A stretch of 64,000 nt of DNA from JABDMH01 sp050298535. Lineage in GTDB: Bacteria > Bacteroidota > Bacteroidia > Chitinophagales > Saprospiraceae. Position numbers and translations under genes: made by a program. The notes under the pieces are model-generated. The model ran no database searches. It was not told where the DNA came from and saw nothing but the letters and a program-made list of their open reading frames with translations. The stretch is taken from assembly GCA_050298535.1 (NCBI GenBank), contig JBNKUI010000115.1, positions 16,975-80,974 on the forward strand, in the 5' to 3' direction. This document shows positions 63,594 to 64,000 of this stretch, one piece after another; the first letter of the stretch is position 1; the number at the start of each line of letters is the position of its first letter.

Positions 63594-63825
63594 CCAACTT
63601 TTTGCAGAAAAAGTTGGGCAAAACTGCCTGCTGTCAGCCTTGGTCGGTCACACTATATGTTTCTCCGCTATGCTCTATAAACTCGCGCATCTTACTCCCC
63701 TGCGATTAATTCTCAGAGGTTAGATATTGCAGGTTCTCCGCTCTACCTCTGACGTTGGCTCATACAGTATAGAGCATGGCCGCTTCAAAACATATGTGTG
63801 ACGCTCGCCCAATCCTGAAGGCAGG
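63594..63825. repeat. large structured intergenic element (hairpin plus long imperfect inverted repeat)
   Basis: A perfect 10-bp hairpin (63594-63603 with 63608-63617, loop GCAG) is followed by arms of about 53 and 58 nt (63627-63679 and 63768-63825) that are imperfect inverted copies. Shared parts include CTATGCTCTATA against TATAGAGCATGG, and GGTCGGTCACAC against GTGTGACGCTCGCCC. An inner 8-bp dyad (63713-63720 with 63745-63752) sits in the loop. It is more GC-rich than its surroundings and lies beside an IS end. It may be a dispersed repeat or a noncoding RNA. The flanks 63294-63593 hold no recognised gene. Confidence 0.6.
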
Positions 63826-63863
63826 AATCCAATACATAAAAACCGGCCAAAATCTTAAAAAAA

Positions 63864-64000
63864 GGCTCTATTCCATAAATAGTGGATTATCAAGATAAGT
63901 TTATCTTGTTGTGATGGAGAAAGAATTATTTGCACAGGCATTGGGATTGACTAAATCCTGGGAGATCACCAAGATCGACTTTAAGTCGGATGGAGGAGTC
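63864..64000 (+). mobile_element. left end of an ISL3-family insertion sequence (truncated by the window)
   Basis: The sequence GGCTCTATTCCATAAATAGT starting at 63864 has the GGCTCT-type start typical of ISL3 terminal inverted repeats. It is followed after 50 bp by a transposase start. The 8 bp before it (63856-63863) are A-rich and could be one copy of the target duplication. A hairpin (63891-63898 with 63901-63908) lies just before the transposase ATG. The right end is outside the window. Confidence 0.65.
63914..64000 (+). CDS. ISL3-family transposase, N-terminal fragment
   Basis: Twenty-nine codons are visible to the window edge, with no stop. The residues MEKELFAQALGLTKSWEITK followed by IDFKSDGGV match the N terminus of ISL3-family transposases (an ALGL...W.I...DF pattern before the zinc-finger region). 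The ATG is 50 bp inside the putative terminal repeat. The rest of the protein is outside the window. Confidence 0.7.
   Translation, partial: MEKELFAQALGLTKSWEITKIDFKSDGGV

Overview
The window is chromosomal DNA from a Bacteroidota bacterium. The best fit is a Saprospiraceae-like or related environmental lineage; this is an inference from gene families, not a taxonomic assignment. Evidence includes type IX secretion (T9SS) C-terminal sorting domains, a PorP/SprF outer-membrane protein beside a giant repeat adhesin, a short primary sigma factor, promoters of the TAnnTTTG type, weak use of Shine-Dalgarno sites, and typical fusions (HisB, HisIE, DAHP synthase-chorismate mutase). No rRNA, tRNA or CRISPR array was seen.

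Layout. Bases 1-10795 hold the 3' part of a giant secreted protein (at least 3184 residues in the window): ten 85-residue Cys-rich repeats, HYR/Ig-like domains, thirty-five 51-residue repeats and a gliding-motility type C-terminal domain, followed by its PorP/SprF partner. Bases 10972-18136 are a complete eight-gene histidine operon (hisG-D-C-B-H-A-F-IE). It is preceded by a His-codon leader peptide and mutually exclusive antiterminator and terminator hairpins. Bases 18296-24334 encode both glutamate synthase subunits (gltB, gltD). Bases 24422-28560 are a phenylalanine/tyrosine operon (pheA, aminotransferase, tyrA, DAHP synthase-chorismate mutase) preceded by a second attenuator, whose leader peptide has seven aromatic codons in a row. 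Bases 29133-34659 hold housekeeping genes: ribA, a small Cys-rich membrane protein, mazG, rpsO, pnp and rpoD. Bases 34667-44983 are mixed metabolism and hypotheticals (MFS transporter, purC, DUF2461, a CBM9/DUF5916 barrel protein, CBS-pair protein, map, GNAT). Bases 45029-61092 are rich in exported proteins: a BNR/sialidase-like protein, a T9SS cargo protein, a metzincin protease, a GH3 glycosidase, an MBL hydrolase, a DinB protein, an M1 peptidase, a broken arylsulfotransferase and an NHL-Kelch protein. Bases 61096-63274 hold a YdeI-like protein, a methyltransferase and an AlkD-like protein. The window ends in a structured repeat-like intergenic element and the left end of an ISL3-family insertion sequence.

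How it works together. The his and phe/tyr operons with gltBD form an amino-acid supply block: glutamate synthase gives the amino donor used by the HisC and aromatic aminotransferase steps. Both pathway operons appear to sense their own product by ribosome stalling on a very short leader peptide that starts only 14-15 nt after the -7 promoter box. These two attenuators are the clearest regulatory system in the window. Other points for a second look are the codon-scrambled 85-residue repeats, a 612-bp higher-order repeat inside the 51-residue array, a two-lesion pseudogene, a palindromic double -7 box between divergent genes, and a large imperfect palindrome next to the ISL3 end.
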